Positions 10,040-19,491 of a DNA stretch of 64,000 bases are shown in pieces. Positions within the stretch are counted from its first letter, which is position 1. Each line of letters begins with the position of its first letter. Made by a program: the position numbers and the translations under genes. Below the pieces are notes generated by a model, which was not told the origin of the DNA, made no database searches, and saw nothing but the letters and a program-made list of their open reading frames with translations. This stretch comes from JAIBJN01 sp963825255 (GTDB lineage Bacteria; Actinomycetota; Thermoleophilia; Gaiellales; Gaiellaceae): positions 62,001 through 126,000 of the forward strand of contig CAWGSF010000008.1 in assembly GCA_963825255.1 (NCBI GenBank), read 5' to 3'.

Positions 10040-10899
10040 TGATCACGCCGCCGAGCACGACGAGCACGGCGGCGAAGACGAGACGCGGTCCCACGGCCTC
10101 GCTCCGGCGGAGGACGAGCGCCGACGAGGATCACGGCCCAGAGCGACTCCGTCGCGATGAGCGGCGAGACGACGGTCACCTTGCCGCGGTAGTAGGCCTC
10201 GAAGGCGAGGACGTACGAGACGCCGAAGAGCACGCCCGCGGGAAGGAAGTGGAGGAGAGCCGGCCGGGCGAGCGCCTCGGCCAGAGTGCCGCGCCGGACA
10301 AGAGCCGCGTAGCCGGTCATCACGAGCGCCCCCGCGACGAGCGCCGCCGCGGCTGCCTCCTCCGGGCCGAGGGCCGACTCCGAGGAGTACCAGCGGACGA
10401 TCACGTCGCGCGTGGAGAAGAGGACCGTCGCCGCGCACGCGAAGGCGATCCCCAGCACCCGGAAGTCGGCCGGCCTCGTCGTCTCGCCGACAAGGAGGAA
10501 CCCCGCGCCGACGATCAGGGCCGCGCCGAGTGCGAGCGCCCACTCGAAGGGCTCGTCGAGGAGCAGGATCGCCAGGGTCGCCGCGACGAGCGGCGCGGTT
10601 CCCACGACCACCGATGCCCGCGAGGCGCCGGCGTCCCGGATGGCGAGGACGAGCATGATCTGCGAGAGCCCGGGGGCGAGGAGGCCCGCGAGCGCGAAGA
10701 CGGCGAGCTCCTCCGGGTGGGCGAGCTCGCCCGTCCCGGGCTCCACGAGCACCGCGAGGAGGGCGACCACCACGGCGACGAGCGTGCTGGCGACCGCGCC
10801 GACGTCCGGCTCGGGGTGGGCGCGAAGGGCCACGCGGAGCGCAACCGCCATCGCCCCGAAGAGCACGGCGGACGCGAGCGCGAGGAAGACGGCGGCCAT
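10023..10899 (-). CDS. EamA-family drug/metabolite transporter (one frameshift)
   Basis: About 291-residue integral membrane protein with ten predicted helices in two homologous EamA halves (e.g. FLALASAVLFGAMAVALRVAL; VVGTAPLVAATLAILLL; VSPLIATESLWAVILV). The last helix is reached by skipping one base near 10122 (GTC [G] GCG CTC), giving LVLRRSEAVGPRLVF and ending IIGAHR at 10023. The family exports small metabolites or amino acids; the substrate cannot be read from sequence. Stand-alone gene, convergent with the sigma factor gene. Confidence 0.85.
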
Positions 10900-11082
10900 C
10901 GGCGCCGCACCCTAGCGGCCCCCGGACCGAGTGAAGCGCGGCGGTCAACCCCGGAAGGGTGAGGCAGTCAACTCCACCGGAGGGGGGTGGAGAGAGCCCC
11001 GAGGGCCGACACTCTAGGCATACAAGGAACGGTCTCTTGGGGCCCCGATGCGGCGGGGGCAATCCAAAGATCGACTCCCACC

Positions 11083-11119
11083 CAAAAGAGAACGGGGCCT
11101 GCGGCGGCCCCGTTTCTCG
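11083..11119 (-). terminator. Intrinsic terminator of the YjbQ-like gene
   Basis: Read on the minus strand, the stem gagaaacggggcc / ggccccgttctc (one bulge) is followed directly by TTTT, just 9 nt past the gene's stop. Between this and the EamA start (10900-11082) I see no gene or clear signal. Confidence 0.75.
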
Positions 11120-11127
11120 TTCTAGGG

Positions 11128-11580
11128 CTATTCCCCGACGACCTGGACGAGCCAGCGGCGGTCGCGCTCGCGGTCGAGCTCGATGAAGAGGACGCGCTGC
11201 CAGGTGCCGAGGCAGAGCTCGGCGTCGCGGACGGGGATCGACTCGCCGGCCGGGCCGAGGAGCATGGCCATGCAGTGCGAGTGGCCGTTGCCGGCGTCCA
11301 TGTCCTCGGGGCAGATGTTCTCGGTGCGCCGGTCCCAGTCGTCGTGCGCGTAGTACTTCTCACTGGGGACGAGTCGCCGCAGCATGCGGATGAAGTCCTC
11401 GAGGAAGCCGGTCTCGAACTCGTTCACGCGGACCATGCACGTCGTGTGCGGGGAGTACACGCAGGCGATCCCGTCCGTGACGCCGCTCTCCTCGACGGCC
11501 TCGCGCACGTCGTCCGTGATGTCCCGGATCTCGAGCCCGCCGCTCGTCCGCAGGCTCCGCTCTGCCTGGAACACCTTCAC
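11128..11580 (-). CDS. YjbQ / UPF0047 family protein
   Basis: 150-residue member of the YjbQ (UPF0047) family, linked in some species to weak thiamine-phosphate synthase activity, physiological role uncertain. Motifs: GIACVYSPHTTCMVRVNE, the HDDWDRRTE segment, GNGHSHCMAMLLGP (His-rich putative metal/active site) and the final GTWQRVLFIELDRERDRRW. GTG at 11580 was preferred because a GGGAGGT ribosome site lies about 10 nt upstream and family length is about 140. Single gene ended by its own terminator. Confidence 0.88.
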   Translation of the reverse strand: MKVFQAERSLRTSGGLEIRDITDDVREAVEESGVTDGIACVYSPHTTCMVRVNEFETGFLEDFIRMLRRLVPSEKYYAHDDWDRRTENICPEDMDAGNGHSHCMAMLLGPAGESIPVRDAELCLGTWQRVLFIELDRERDRRWLVQVVGE

Positions 11581-11716
11581 GCCCGCGACCACCTCCCGGC
11601 CGAGCGTGCGGACTGCTCCATGCGCTGGGACATGCCCGCCTATTCTTACCAACAAGGCGCACAATCGTGCGACCCAACCGTCCTCCTACGGCGGCGCTAC
11701 GATCGTCGCCGACCGC

Positions 11717-11789
11717 GGGCCCGTAGCTCAGCGGTCAGAGCAGCGGACTCATAATCCGTTGGTCCCTGGTTCGAATCCAGGCGGGCCCA
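11717..11789 (+). tRNA. tRNA-Met (CAT), elongator type
   Basis: 73 nt: acceptor GGGCCCG/CGGGCCC with discriminator A, D-arm GCTCAGCGGTCAGAGC, anticodon loop CTCATAA, T-arm CCTGG TTCGAAT CCAGG. The CTCATAA loop and lack of initiator features favour elongator Met; a lysidine-modified tRNA-Ile cannot be excluded from sequence alone. Confidence 0.9.
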
Positions 11790-11844
11790 TTTCAGGCGCA
11801 TGGCCGGCTCCGCCGGTTCCAAGAGCGCCTGACGAAATGCCCGG

Positions 11845-12385
11845 CTAGGCCCAGGGGAGGCGTTCCCAGTGCGGCGGCCGTTCTCTGCTGTGGCCGCTCA
11901 AAGCTCGCGTACGCCTGCTTCGGGTCCGGCGTCTCCTCCTCCACGCTGGCGCCGTAGCGGCCCGCGAGCTCCGACACCGGGTAGAGCAGTTCCTCGTCCT
12001 CCGACCGTGCGCCGGCCATCAGGATCACGCACGGCTCGTCGCCGGCACCGACAAAGACATGCTCGGTCCCGGCCGGACAGTGGAAGAAGTCCCACGGCTG
12101 GAGCAGCCGCTCCCCACCGTCGACGAGGAGCCTGCACTCCCCGGACAGCACGAGGAATGCCTCCTGCTCCGACTCGGAGTGGTAGAGGCAGTTCGACTGG
12201 CCCGGCTCCAGGACGCGGAGGTTGAGGCCGAGCTGCGGGAACGGGGACTCCCGGCTCTCGAACCTGCACGCCGAACCGAACGCGTCCGATGTCCACCACT
12301 CCGTGTCCCGGACGTTGACGACGAACCAGCCGTCGCCGGCGGGCGCGAGGCCTGAGCCGGAGTCGTCGAGCCGCGCCTCGGGCAC
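11845..12385 (-). CDS. Cupin-domain protein (one frameshift)
   Basis: About 179 residues. Cupin motif 1 is CLYHSESEQEAFLVLSGE and motif 2 is FFHCPAGTEHVFVGAGDEPCVIL. The first frame runs past the natural end; skipping one base near 11875 (GCC [G] CCG CAC TGG) gives the tail PHWERLPWA and a TAG at 11845, an ending typical of this cupin family. GTG start at 12385. The metal/ligand-binding residues (His, Glu, His) are partly present. Substrate unknown. The gene is alone, between tRNA-Met and the cupredoxin gene. Confidence 0.8.
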
Positions 12386-12402
12386 GACCCGAGTCTACCG
12401 AG

Positions 12403-12876
12403 TCAGCGGAGGCAGGTGCTCGTGGGGTATGACTGTCTGGCCATACGCCTACGCTTTTCAAGTCGCATGAAACGCGGGCAACGAGGGGAGTTCCCGCGGG
12501 CCTGTCGCACGCTGGGAGACGGGACCGTGAAGCGCCCTCGCATCATCATCCGATGCGGGTCGCACCGGTACCTGTAGGTCCCGGCGCTCAGCGTGACGGT
12601 CCACCTGCGGCGGCCGGTGAACGGGACAGCTGTCTTCCGGTTGACGCCGGGCCCGAGGAGATGGAAGTTGTGGATGCTCCAGCGGTCGCGGATGACGAAG
12701 GTGTGCGTACCGTGCCCGATGCGGCGAACGACGTTCCCGTTCGCCCGCTTGATCGTGATCGTGAAGCCCGGTCCGACCGTCCCGTAGAAGGTCTTCGCCT
12801 TCGCGACAGCCGGGGCGAGCAGTGCCAAGACGGCGACTAGCGTGATGACCGCGAGGACAGGGTGCCGCGGGAACAT
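12403..12876 (-). CDS. Secreted cupredoxin-like protein
   Basis: 157 residues with a signal peptide (FPRHPVLAVITLVAVLALLA, cleavage near AKA about residue 27). The following about 85 residues look like a blue-copper fold: FTITIKRANGNVVRRI, SIHNFHLLGPGV with the first His, and YRYRCDPHRMMMRGRFTV supplying Cys, His and Met ligands. That order (H ... C-x2-H-x2-M) fits plastocyanin-type copper sites, so periplasmic/extracellular electron transfer or copper handling is likely. The basic C-terminal tail (about 45 residues) matches nothing and may come from an unnoticed frame error. ATG at 12876 places the signal peptide first. Confidence 0.75.
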   Translation of the reverse strand: MFPRHPVLAVITLVAVLALLAPAVAKAKTFYGTVGPGFTITIKRANGNVVRRIGHGTHTFVIRDRWSIHNFHLLGPGVNRKTAVPFTGRRRWTVTLSAGTYRYRCDPHRMMMRGRFTVPSPSVRQARGNSPRCPRFMRLEKRRRMARQSYPTSTCLR

Positions 12877-12964
12877 GCGTCGAACCGGGATACGGGCGGT
12901 GTCCGTCGGCGGATTCCCACGCCACCGGCGAAGCGGCGGCATCTCCGTCAGCAGCACTCGGTAA

Positions 12965-13778
12965 TCAGCGGGGGCCGAAGAGAGTCGGGTCGAACCCGAA
13001 GGTCTCCACGAGCTTCTTGCTCTCGGACGCGGCCGCCGCTGCTCGTTCCTGGCTGTACGTCCAGACCGTCTCGAAGTCCGTGCCGTCGCGCCTGTGGATC
13101 TCGAGCCCAGACGGGCCTTTCGCGGTCGACGTAGTCACAGGCGAAATCGGCGGCCTCGAGGAAGTTCCCGCTCGTGTAGAGGACCACGGCCGCCTGCGGC
13201 GCCGACCCGTGTGCGACCTCACGGACCTCGTAGAGCGGCTGTCCCGGAACCGAGGGGACCACGACGGTCTCGACGGCGTCGTCGAGCCCGTCGCCCGCTC
13301 CGAGGTCGAGGCCGTGCTGCTCGGCGAGCGCGAGGGCGAGCGTGCCACCCGTGAGGTGCCCGCCTTCGACGAGGATCTCGCCCAGGCGCCGGCCCGGCTG
13401 CTCCTGTTGTTCGTCGAGCGCCTCTCGCAAGACGTCGTCGCTGACGAGCCCCTCGTCCACGAGGAGCCGCCCCAGCGATCGCCAGGGGCTCGCCGGTGAA
13501 GTCGCGGCGGGCGCGGGAGCCTCGGCGGGCGCGGGAGCCTGCTCGCTCCGGCTCTCGGCGGCGGGGCTCGGCGACCTCAGGTCGACGCCGTGCTGCCTGG
13601 CAAGGACGCGCGCCAGCGCTCCGCCGCTGACAGCGCCGCGGCGGACGAGGATCTGGCCCAGCAGCCCGCCCAGCCGTTGCTGCTCGGCCAAGGCACTCTC
13701 GAGCTCGGCCTGCGCCAGCAGACCCTCGTCGACGAGGAGTGCCCCGAGCGGGCGCCAGGGAAAGTCGGCCTGGTCCAT
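12965..13778 (-). CDS. Tandem MshEN-type domain protein (one frameshift)
   Basis: About 270 residues. Two repeats match the N-terminal domain of type II/IV secretion ATPases (GspE/MshE N): LGALLVDEGLLAQAELESAL ... LARQHGVDL at residues 8-65 and LGRLLVDEGLVSDDVLREAL ... LAEQHGLDL at about 95-155, joined by a Pro/Ala linker. No ATPase domain follows; instead a conserved-looking module has VVLYTSGNFLEAADFACDYVDRE and, after one skipped base near 13112, GLEIHRRDGTDFETVWTYSQE. MshEN domains bind cyclic di-GMP in some proteins, so this may be a stand-alone sensor. Inference only. Confidence 0.72.
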
Positions 13779-13905
13779 AAGGGTGTTATCGGCCGGGCTG
13801 CGCCGGCCGTGAAGTCCCGTCGTGATCCGGTGCCCAGTACCAGCGGGTCGCCGGACGGCCGGCGCCGGTCGAGTAGCCCCGCCGACCGCCGGTAGTCTCA
13901 GCGCC

Positions 13906-15738
13906 GTGAGCCGGTTTCTCGAGCGCCTGGCGGACGGCGGCGTCCTCGTTGCAGACGGGGGGACCGGCGCGCTCCTGACCGGGACCGTGGCCCGGCTCCG
14001 CTGTCCCGAGGAGGCGAACCTCCGCGACCCGGAGGCGGTGATCGCCGTCCACACCGGCTTCATCCGCGCGGGCGCGGAGCTCATCGAGACGAACACGTTC
14101 GGCGCCAACCGGCGCAAGCTCTCGGCCCTGTACCTCGACGACCGGCTCGAGGAGATCGTCGAGCGGGGCGTGAAGCTGGCGCGCGAGGCGCGGGAGATCG
14201 CCGGCACGGAAACCCTGGTGGCCGGCTCGATCGGCCCGCTCGGCGACCTCGAGGGCACGACAGGGGCCGAGGATGCCTACGACGTCTTCCACGAGCAGGC
14301 CCGACTCCTCGAGGGGCGGGGCGTCGATCTGTTCATGGTCGAGACGTTCTTCGAGCTCGACGAGCTCGAGACAGCCCTAGCCGCCGTCAGAGATGTGTCG
14401 ACGCTTCCGATCGTCGCCCAGCTCACCTTCGACGAGGACGCGCAGACCCTCGCGGGCGTCTCGGCGAGGGAGGCGGTGGAGCGCCTCAGCGTCCTCGGCG
14501 TGGTCGCGGTCGGCGCGAACTGCGGCCTGGGGCCGGCGGCCGCCCTCGCGGCGCTGTCGGAGATGAGCGGGAACGCGAACGGGGTCGCCCTCTCGGCGCA
14601 GCCCAACGTCGGCCTGCCGAGCCGCTCGGGCGGCCGGATCGTCTACCCCCACGCGACGCCGGACTACTTCGCGGAGTTCGCCGCCCAGGCGCGCAGCCTC
14701 GGCGCCCGGATCGTCGGTGGGTGCTGCGGGACGACTCCGGCGCAGATCGCGGCCGTCTGCGCCGCGGTCGAAGAGCAGCGCGAGCCGCGACTGCCGTTCG
14801 TCGCCGTCGAGCGGGAGCTCGTGGCCCCGGCAGCGGAGCGCCGCGAGCAGACGCTCCTCCAACAGCGGCTCGAGGCGGGGGAGTGGGTCGTCTCCGTCGA
14901 GCTCGACCCGCCCAAGGGCACGAACATGGAGAGCATGCTCCGGGTCGCCGAGCGCCTGAAGGCCTCCGGCCGGGTGCACGAGACCGACATCAACGACAAC
15001 CCGATGGCGCGGGCTCGGTTGTCGGCGCTCATGGCCGCCGTCGTGATCGAGACCACGGTGGGCCTCGAGACGATTCCGCACGTGACCCCGCGGGATGCGT
15101 CCGTCATGGGCCTCCAGTCCCAGCTCCTCGGAGCCCACGCTGCCGGCGTCCGCAACGTCCTGGCGGTCACCGGCGACCCGCCTCACGTCGGCGACTATCC
15201 GGGCTCGAGCGGGGTCTACGAGGTGGACTCGATCGGCCTCGCGGCGCTCCTCTCGCGGCTGAACGAGGGCGAGGACTTCTCGGGGAAGGCGATCGACGCG
15301 CCGACCTCCTTCTACGTCGGCGTGGCGGTGAACCCGTCGGCCGACGACCTGGAGGCCGAGCTCGAGCGCTTCCGGCGGAAGCTCGACGCGGGCGCGCGCT
15401 TCGCCATGACACAGGCGCTGTTCGACATCGGGTACCTCGACCGGATGCTCGATGCGCTCGGCGGCTCGCCGATCCCAATGCTGGTCGGCATCTGGCCGCT
15501 GACGAGCGCCCAGCTCGCCTTCAGGCTCCACAACGAGGTTCCCGGGATCACGATCTCCGACCGGATCCAGGAGAAGCTCGTGGCCGCGGGCCCCGATGCG
15601 CGAGCCGTCGGATTCGAGCTGGCTCGGGAGCTCATCGAGGAGGCGCGGGCCCGTGCGGCCGGCGTCTACGTCATCCCTCCCTTCAAGGAGCCCGACGCGG
15701 CCCTTGAGTTGCTGGCGGCCGAGATAGACTTGGCGTGA
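13906..15738 (+). CDS. Bifunctional homocysteine S-methyltransferase / methylenetetrahydrofolate reductase
   Basis: 610 residues. N-terminal half (about 1-300) is the homocysteine methyltransferase barrel: DGGTGALL near the start, AELIETNTFGANRRKL, VGANCGLGP and the zinc Cys pair GGCCGTTP. C-terminal half (about 320-610) is a MetF-type reductase: VSVELDPPKGTN, HVTPRD, NVLAVTGDPPHVGDYPG, FAMTQALFD and GIWPLTSAQLAFRLHNEVPG. The same fusion exists as YitJ in Bacillus and in many actinobacteria. It would make 5-methyl-THF and pass the methyl group to homocysteine. GTG at 13906 gives the family length. Its stop overlaps pdxS (TGATG). Confidence 0.93.
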   Translation: MSRFLERLADGGVLVADGGTGALLTGTVARLRCPEEANLRDPEAVIAVHTGFIRAGAELIETNTFGANRRKLSALYLDDRLEEIVERGVKLAREAREIAGTETLVAGSIGPLGDLEGTTGAEDAYDVFHEQARLLEGRGVDLFMVETFFELDELETALAAVRDVSTLPIVAQLTFDEDAQTLAGVSAREAVERLSVLGVVAVGANCGLGPAAALAALSEMSGNANGVALSAQPNVGLPSRSGGRIVYPHATPDYFAEFAAQARSLGARIVGGCCGTTPAQIAAVCAAVEEQREPRLPFVAVERELVAPAAERREQTLLQQRLEAGEWVVSVELDPPKGTNMESMLRVAERLKASGRVHETDINDNPMARARLSALMAAVVIETTVGLETIPHVTPRDASVMGLQSQLLGAHAAGVRNVLAVTGDPPHVGDYPGSSGVYEVDSIGLAALLSRLNEGEDFSGKAIDAPTSFYVGVAVNPSADDLEAELERFRRKLDAGARFAMTQALFDIGYLDRMLDALGGSPIPMLVGIWPLTSAQLAFRLHNEVPGITISDRIQEKLVAAGPDARAVGFELARELIEEARARAAGVYVIPPFKEPDAALELLAAEIDLA

Positions 15739-16622
15739 TGGCAGAGCTGGGCACCATGCGGGTGAAGAGCGGCCTCGCCGAGATGCTGAAGGGCGGCGTG
15801 ATCATGGACGTCACGACCGCCGAGCAGGCGCAGATCGCAGAGGAGGCCGGCGCGGTCGCCGTGATGGCGCTCGAGCGAGTCCCCGCGGACATCCGCGCGG
15901 AGGGCGGCGTGGCACGTATGGCCGACCCGACGAGGATCAAGGAGATCCAGGCGGCGGTGACCGTTCCGGTCATGGCCAAGGCGCGGATCGGGCACTTCGT
16001 CGAGGCGCAGATCCTCGAGGCGCTCGAGGTCGACTACATCGACGAGAGCGAGGTCCTGACGCCGGCCGACGAGGACAACCACATCGACAAGTGGAGCTTC
16101 CGCGTCCCCTTCGTCTGCGGCTGCCGGAACCTCGGCGAGGCGTTGCGGCGCCTCAGCGAGGGCGCGGCCATGATCCGCACGAAGGGCGAGGCCGGCACCG
16201 GCGACATCGTGAACGCCGTGCGGCACATGCGTGCGGTCTTCGGGGACATCCGGCGCCTACGAACCCTCGCCGAGGAGGAGCTCTACTCCGAGGCCAAGGA
16301 GCTCCAGGCCCCGGTCGAGCTCGTGCGCTGGGTTGCCGAGAACGGGCGGCTTCCGGTCGTGACGTTCACGGCGGGCGGCATCGCCACCCCGGCCGACGCC
16401 GCGTTGTGCATGCAGCTCGGCGCGGACGGCGTCTTCGTCGGCTCGGGGATCTTCAAGTCGGCCGACCCGATGGCACGCGCGAAGGCGATCGTCGAGGCGA
16501 CGACGCACTTCTCCGACCCGGAGATCCTCGCGCGGGTCTCGACCGACCTCGGCGAGCCGATGCGGGGCCTCGACGCCGCCGCGCTCGCGCCGGAAGAGCT
16601 GCTCGAGACCCGCGGCTGGTAG
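15738..16622 (+). CDS. pdxS: Pyridoxal 5'-phosphate synthase, PdxS (lyase) subunit
   Basis: 294 residues, the catalytic barrel that joins ribose 5-phosphate, glyceraldehyde 3-phosphate and ammonia into PLP, assembling as a dodecamer with PdxT. Signature stretches: GGVIMDVTTAEQAQIAEEAG, ALERVPADIRAEGGVARM, VMAKARIGHFVEAQILEAL, DYIDESEVLTPADE, HIDKWSFRVPFVCG, MIRTKGEAGTG and GADGVFVGSGIFKS, including both active-site lysines. ATG at 15738 overlaps the stop of the upstream fusion gene; pdxT follows after 135 nt in which I see no feature. Confidence 0.97.
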   Translation: MAELGTMRVKSGLAEMLKGGVIMDVTTAEQAQIAEEAGAVAVMALERVPADIRAEGGVARMADPTRIKEIQAAVTVPVMAKARIGHFVEAQILEALEVDYIDESEVLTPADEDNHIDKWSFRVPFVCGCRNLGEALRRLSEGAAMIRTKGEAGTGDIVNAVRHMRAVFGDIRRLRTLAEEELYSEAKELQAPVELVRWVAENGRLPVVTFTAGGIATPADAALCMQLGADGVFVGSGIFKSADPMARAKAIVEATTHFSDPEILARVSTDLGEPMRGLDAAALAPEELLETRGW

Positions 16623-16757
16623 CTCGTTCGGGTCGCCCCGGGCGGTTGCGCACCGGACTGCGTCTTTCGGCGCGCGTGCGTCACCCACGCGTCACGATTT
16701 CGCCGCTACCGTCGAAAGCGGGGGACAGGGGCCGAAGGCCCCGGGGGTAGAGTTTCA

Positions 16758-17330
16758 GTGGAGATGACGGATGCTGCGCGCATCGGCGTTCTCGCCGTTC
16801 AGGGGAACTTCCGCGAGCACGCGGCGATGCTCCGCGACCTCGGCGCAGAGGTCGTCGAGGTGCGCGTTCCGATCCAGCTGGAGGGTCTTGACGGCCTCGT
16901 CGTCCCCGGCGGTGAGTCGACGGCGATCTCGCGCCTGATCCGCGTGTACGAGCTCGAGGAGCCCATCGCGAGCTTCGCGGGCCCGCTATTCGGGACGTGC
17001 GCCGGCATGATCCTCTTCGACCGCGACCACCTGGGGCTGCTCGACCTCAGCGTCGAGCGGAACGCGTACGGGCGCCAGGTGGCGAGCTTCGAGGCCGACG
17101 TCGAGCTCGAAGGGGAGCAGGAGCCGCTGCGTGGAGTCTTCATCAGGGCACCAAGCGTGGGGGAGATCGGGCCCGGCGTCGAGGTGCTGGGACGGCTCCA
17201 CGGCGATCCGGTGCTCGTGCGGGACGGGCGCGTGCTCGCGGCCTCGTTCCACCCCGAGCTCACCGACGACACGCGCGTCCATGGTCGCTTCCTCGCGATG
17301 GTCCGGGAGATGCAGGGTGTCCGGGCATAG
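16758..17330 (+). CDS. pdxT: Pyridoxal 5'-phosphate synthase, PdxT glutaminase subunit
   Basis: 190-residue class I glutamine amidotransferase that supplies ammonia to PdxS. Visible: GVLAVQGNFREH at the start, the oxyanion strand VPGGESTAISRL, nucleophile Cys in FGTCAGMILF, RNAYGRQVASFE, and the catalytic His-Glu in AASFHPELTDD. GTG start at 16758; an internal ATG at 16764 is possible. The stop overlaps the beginning of yebC. Confidence 0.96.
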   Translation: MEMTDAARIGVLAVQGNFREHAAMLRDLGAEVVEVRVPIQLEGLDGLVVPGGESTAISRLIRVYELEEPIASFAGPLFGTCAGMILFDRDHLGLLDLSVERNAYGRQVASFEADVELEGEQEPLRGVFIRAPSVGEIGPGVEVLGRLHGDPVLVRDGRVLAASFHPELTDDTRVHGRFLAMVREMQGVRA

Positions 17331-18073
17331 CAAGTGGTCGAGCATCAAGCACCGCAAGGGCGCGGCCGACGCGAAGCGGGGCAAGCTCTTCTCGAAGCTC
17401 TCCCGGGCGATCATCGTCGCCGCCCGCGAGGGAGGCCCCGATCCGGACGCGAACGCCGCGCTCGCAACGGCGATCCAGAAGGCTCGCGACAACTCCATGC
17501 CGAAGGACAACATCGAGCGGGCGCTTGCCCGCGGCTCGGGCGCGACGGCCGACGGCGAGGCATTCGAGTCGGTCGCGTACGAGGGCTACGGCCCGGGCGG
17601 GGTGGCGGTGTTCGTCGACGTCTTGACGGACAACCGGAACCGGGCCGCCGCAGAGATCCGTCACGTCTTCGCAAAGAACGACGGAAACCTGGGAACGAGC
17701 GGGACGGTCGCCTGGCTCTTCGAGCGGAAGGGCGTCCTCCTCGTGCCGGCCGACTCGGTCGACGAGGACGAGCTCGTGCTCGCGGCGGCCGAGGGAGGCG
17801 CCGAGGACGTCGAGCTCGACGGCTCGAGCTTCCAGGTGATCTCGGCGCCGGACGACCTCGGCTGCAGTCCGGGCAGCGCTCGAGGATGCGGGCCTTGCCT
17901 ACGAGTCCGCAGAGCTGACGATGCTGCCGAAGACGACGGTGGCGATCGAGGACGAGTCGACGGCCCGGAAGCTCGTCCGGCTCATGGACGCACTCGAGGA
18001 CAACGACGACGTCCAGGCCGTCTACGCGAACTTCGACATCCCCGAGGGCATCCTCGAGGCTGTCGCCGCCTAG
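17317..18073 (+). CDS. yebC: YebC/PmpR-family transcriptional regulator / translation factor (one frameshift)
   Basis: About 251 residues after skipping one base near 17860 (CTC [G] GCT GCA). N-terminus SGHSKWSSIKHRKGAADAKRG is diagnostic, followed by KARDNSMPKDNIERALARG, YEGYGPGGVAVFVDVLTDN and NDGNLGTSGTVAWLF; the C-terminal part has LTMLPKTTVAIEDE and YANFDIPEGILE. Family members are DNA-binding regulators or relieve ribosome stalling at proline stretches. GTG at 17317 overlaps pdxT. In many bacteria yebC precedes ruvC, as here, so SOS/recombination linkage is normal. Confidence 0.93.
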
Positions 18074-18106
18074 CGGGCCCGCACCCCCGAGAGGGAAGGA
18101 GCGCTC

Positions 18107-18373
18107 ATGGCGTCTCCGCACGCGGCCGATGTCTGTCGGCGAGAAACGATGGAGATCGAGATCACCGATCCCGCCTACATGGAGTCCTTCCGCGCCTACC
18201 TCCAGCGCCAGGGCTGCCCGAGCGAGCTGCGGACCGACGAGATCGTCGAGGTCCGCGTGCTCTGGTCTCCCGAGGCCCCGCTGTCGGACGGCGAGGTGCG
18301 GGCGAAGCTCTTCGGCCACCTGCGCGAGTGGTGCGCGGCCAACCCGGGCGTCAAGGCCAACTTCCTCTCCTAG
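18107..18373 (+). CDS. Small hypothetical protein
   Basis: 88 residues, ATG at 18107 with a good ribosome site (ggaaggag, 6 nt spacing). Sequence features: EIEITDPAYMESFRAYLQRQG, two cysteines, VEVRVLWSPEAPLSDGEVRAKL and a C-terminal REWCAANPGVKANFLS. It looks like a compact alpha/beta protein; no family recognised. It lies between yebC and ruvC in the same direction and may be a passenger of that operon. Confidence 0.65.
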   Translation: MASPHAADVCRRETMEIEITDPAYMESFRAYLQRQGCPSELRTDEIVEVRVLWSPEAPLSDGEVRAKLFGHLREWCAANPGVKANFLS

Positions 18374-18426
18374 CGCAGCCCGGGTCTGTCGGCAGGAACG
18401 TCCGGGCCGGCGCCTAACCTCGACCC

Positions 18427-18924
18427 GTGAAGGTCCTCGGCATCGACCCGGGCACGGCAGCGTGCGGATTCGGCATCGTCCAAACAAGCGGAGGCCGCGT
18501 CAGGGCGGTGGAGTACGGCTGGTGGGAGACCTCCCCGCGGGATGCGGCGGCGGTTCGCCTCAAGCGGATCTACGACCAGATCGCCGAGCTCATCGAGTCC
18601 CACGACCCCGACGCGGTCGCCATCGAGGAGTCGTACGTCGGCGCCGACGCCCGCATCGCGCTCTCCGTCGGTCAGGCGCGCGGCGCGGCGCTCGTCGCCT
18701 GCGCTGCCGCGGGCGTCGCCTGCGCCGAGTACCCGCCCGCCACGGTGAAGCACACGGTGTGCGGGTACGGGCGGGCCGACAAGGCGCAGATCCAGCGCAT
18801 GGTGCGCGCCATCCTCGGGCTCGCCGAGACGCCGCGCCCGCACCACGCCGCCGACGCGCTCGCGGTCGCGATCTGCCACGCGCTCGCGCCGCCGCTCGCC
18901 GCCGTCGCCGGAGGGCGCCGGTGA
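18427..18924 (+). CDS. ruvC: Holliday junction endonuclease RuvC
   Basis: 165-residue resolvase of Holliday junctions. Acidic catalytic residues appear in VLGIDPGTAACGFG (first Asp), AVAIEESYVGADARIAL (Glu) and PHHAADALAVAICHAL (Asp pair). The conserved VGQARGAALVA and YPPATVKHTVCGYGRADKAQIQRMV stretches match the family. GTG start at 18427, and its TGA overlaps the ruvA GTG. First gene of ruvC-ruvA-ruvB. Confidence 0.96.
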   Translation: MKVLGIDPGTAACGFGIVQTSGGRVRAVEYGWWETSPRDAAAVRLKRIYDQIAELIESHDPDAVAIEESYVGADARIALSVGQARGAALVACAAAGVACAEYPPATVKHTVCGYGRADKAQIQRMVRAILGLAETPRPHHAADALAVAICHALAPPLAAVAGGRR

Positions 18925-19491
18925 TCGCGCAGGCTCCGCGGCACGCCGGTCGCCCGCGACGCCGAGGGCCTCGTCGTCGAGGTCGGCGGGGTCGGCTACC
19001 GCGTCCTGGCGACGCCCACGGCGATCCAGAAGGCGGATGGAGCCGACGAGGTCGTCGTCGAGACCCACCTGCACGTCCGCGAGGACGCGCTCCAGCTCTA
19101 CGGCTTCGCCGACGCCGCCGAGCGCGAGCTCTTCGCGAAGCTCCTCTCGGTCTCGGGCGTCGGCCCGAAGGTCGCCCTCGCCATCGTCTCCGGCTACTCG
19201 CCCGCAGAGCTGACCCGCGCGATCGTCCGCGAGGACGCCGCGCTCTTCCAGACGATTCCGGGCATCGGCAAGAAGACCGCCGAGCGCGTCGTCCTCGAGC
19301 TCAAGGAGCGCCTCACGCCGCTGGCCGCCGTGGACGGGCCCCATCTCGGCGCCGGCGACGGCCACGTCGTCGCCCGAGACGCGCTCGTCGAGCTCGGCTA
19401 CTCGCCGGCCGAGGCCGAGCAGCGGCTCGCGGCCACCGACCCCGATCTCTCGCCGGCCGAGCGCGTCCGGCAGGCTCTGAGGGCCGCCTGA
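18921..19491 (+). CDS. ruvA: Holliday junction branch migration protein RuvA (one frameshift)
   Basis: RuvA binds four-way junctions and loads RuvB. Family N-terminus MIA-Q-LRGTPVARD is recovered only by skipping one base near 18933 (CAG [G] CTC CGC), giving about 189 residues. Then VVEVGGVGYRVL (OB fold), LYGFADAAERELFAKLLSV, two helix-hairpin-helix motifs (SGVGPKVALAI; IPGIGKKTAERVV) and the C-terminal RuvB-binding domain. The frame is continuous from codon 5 to the stop at 19491, which overlaps the ruvB start. Confidence 0.93.
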
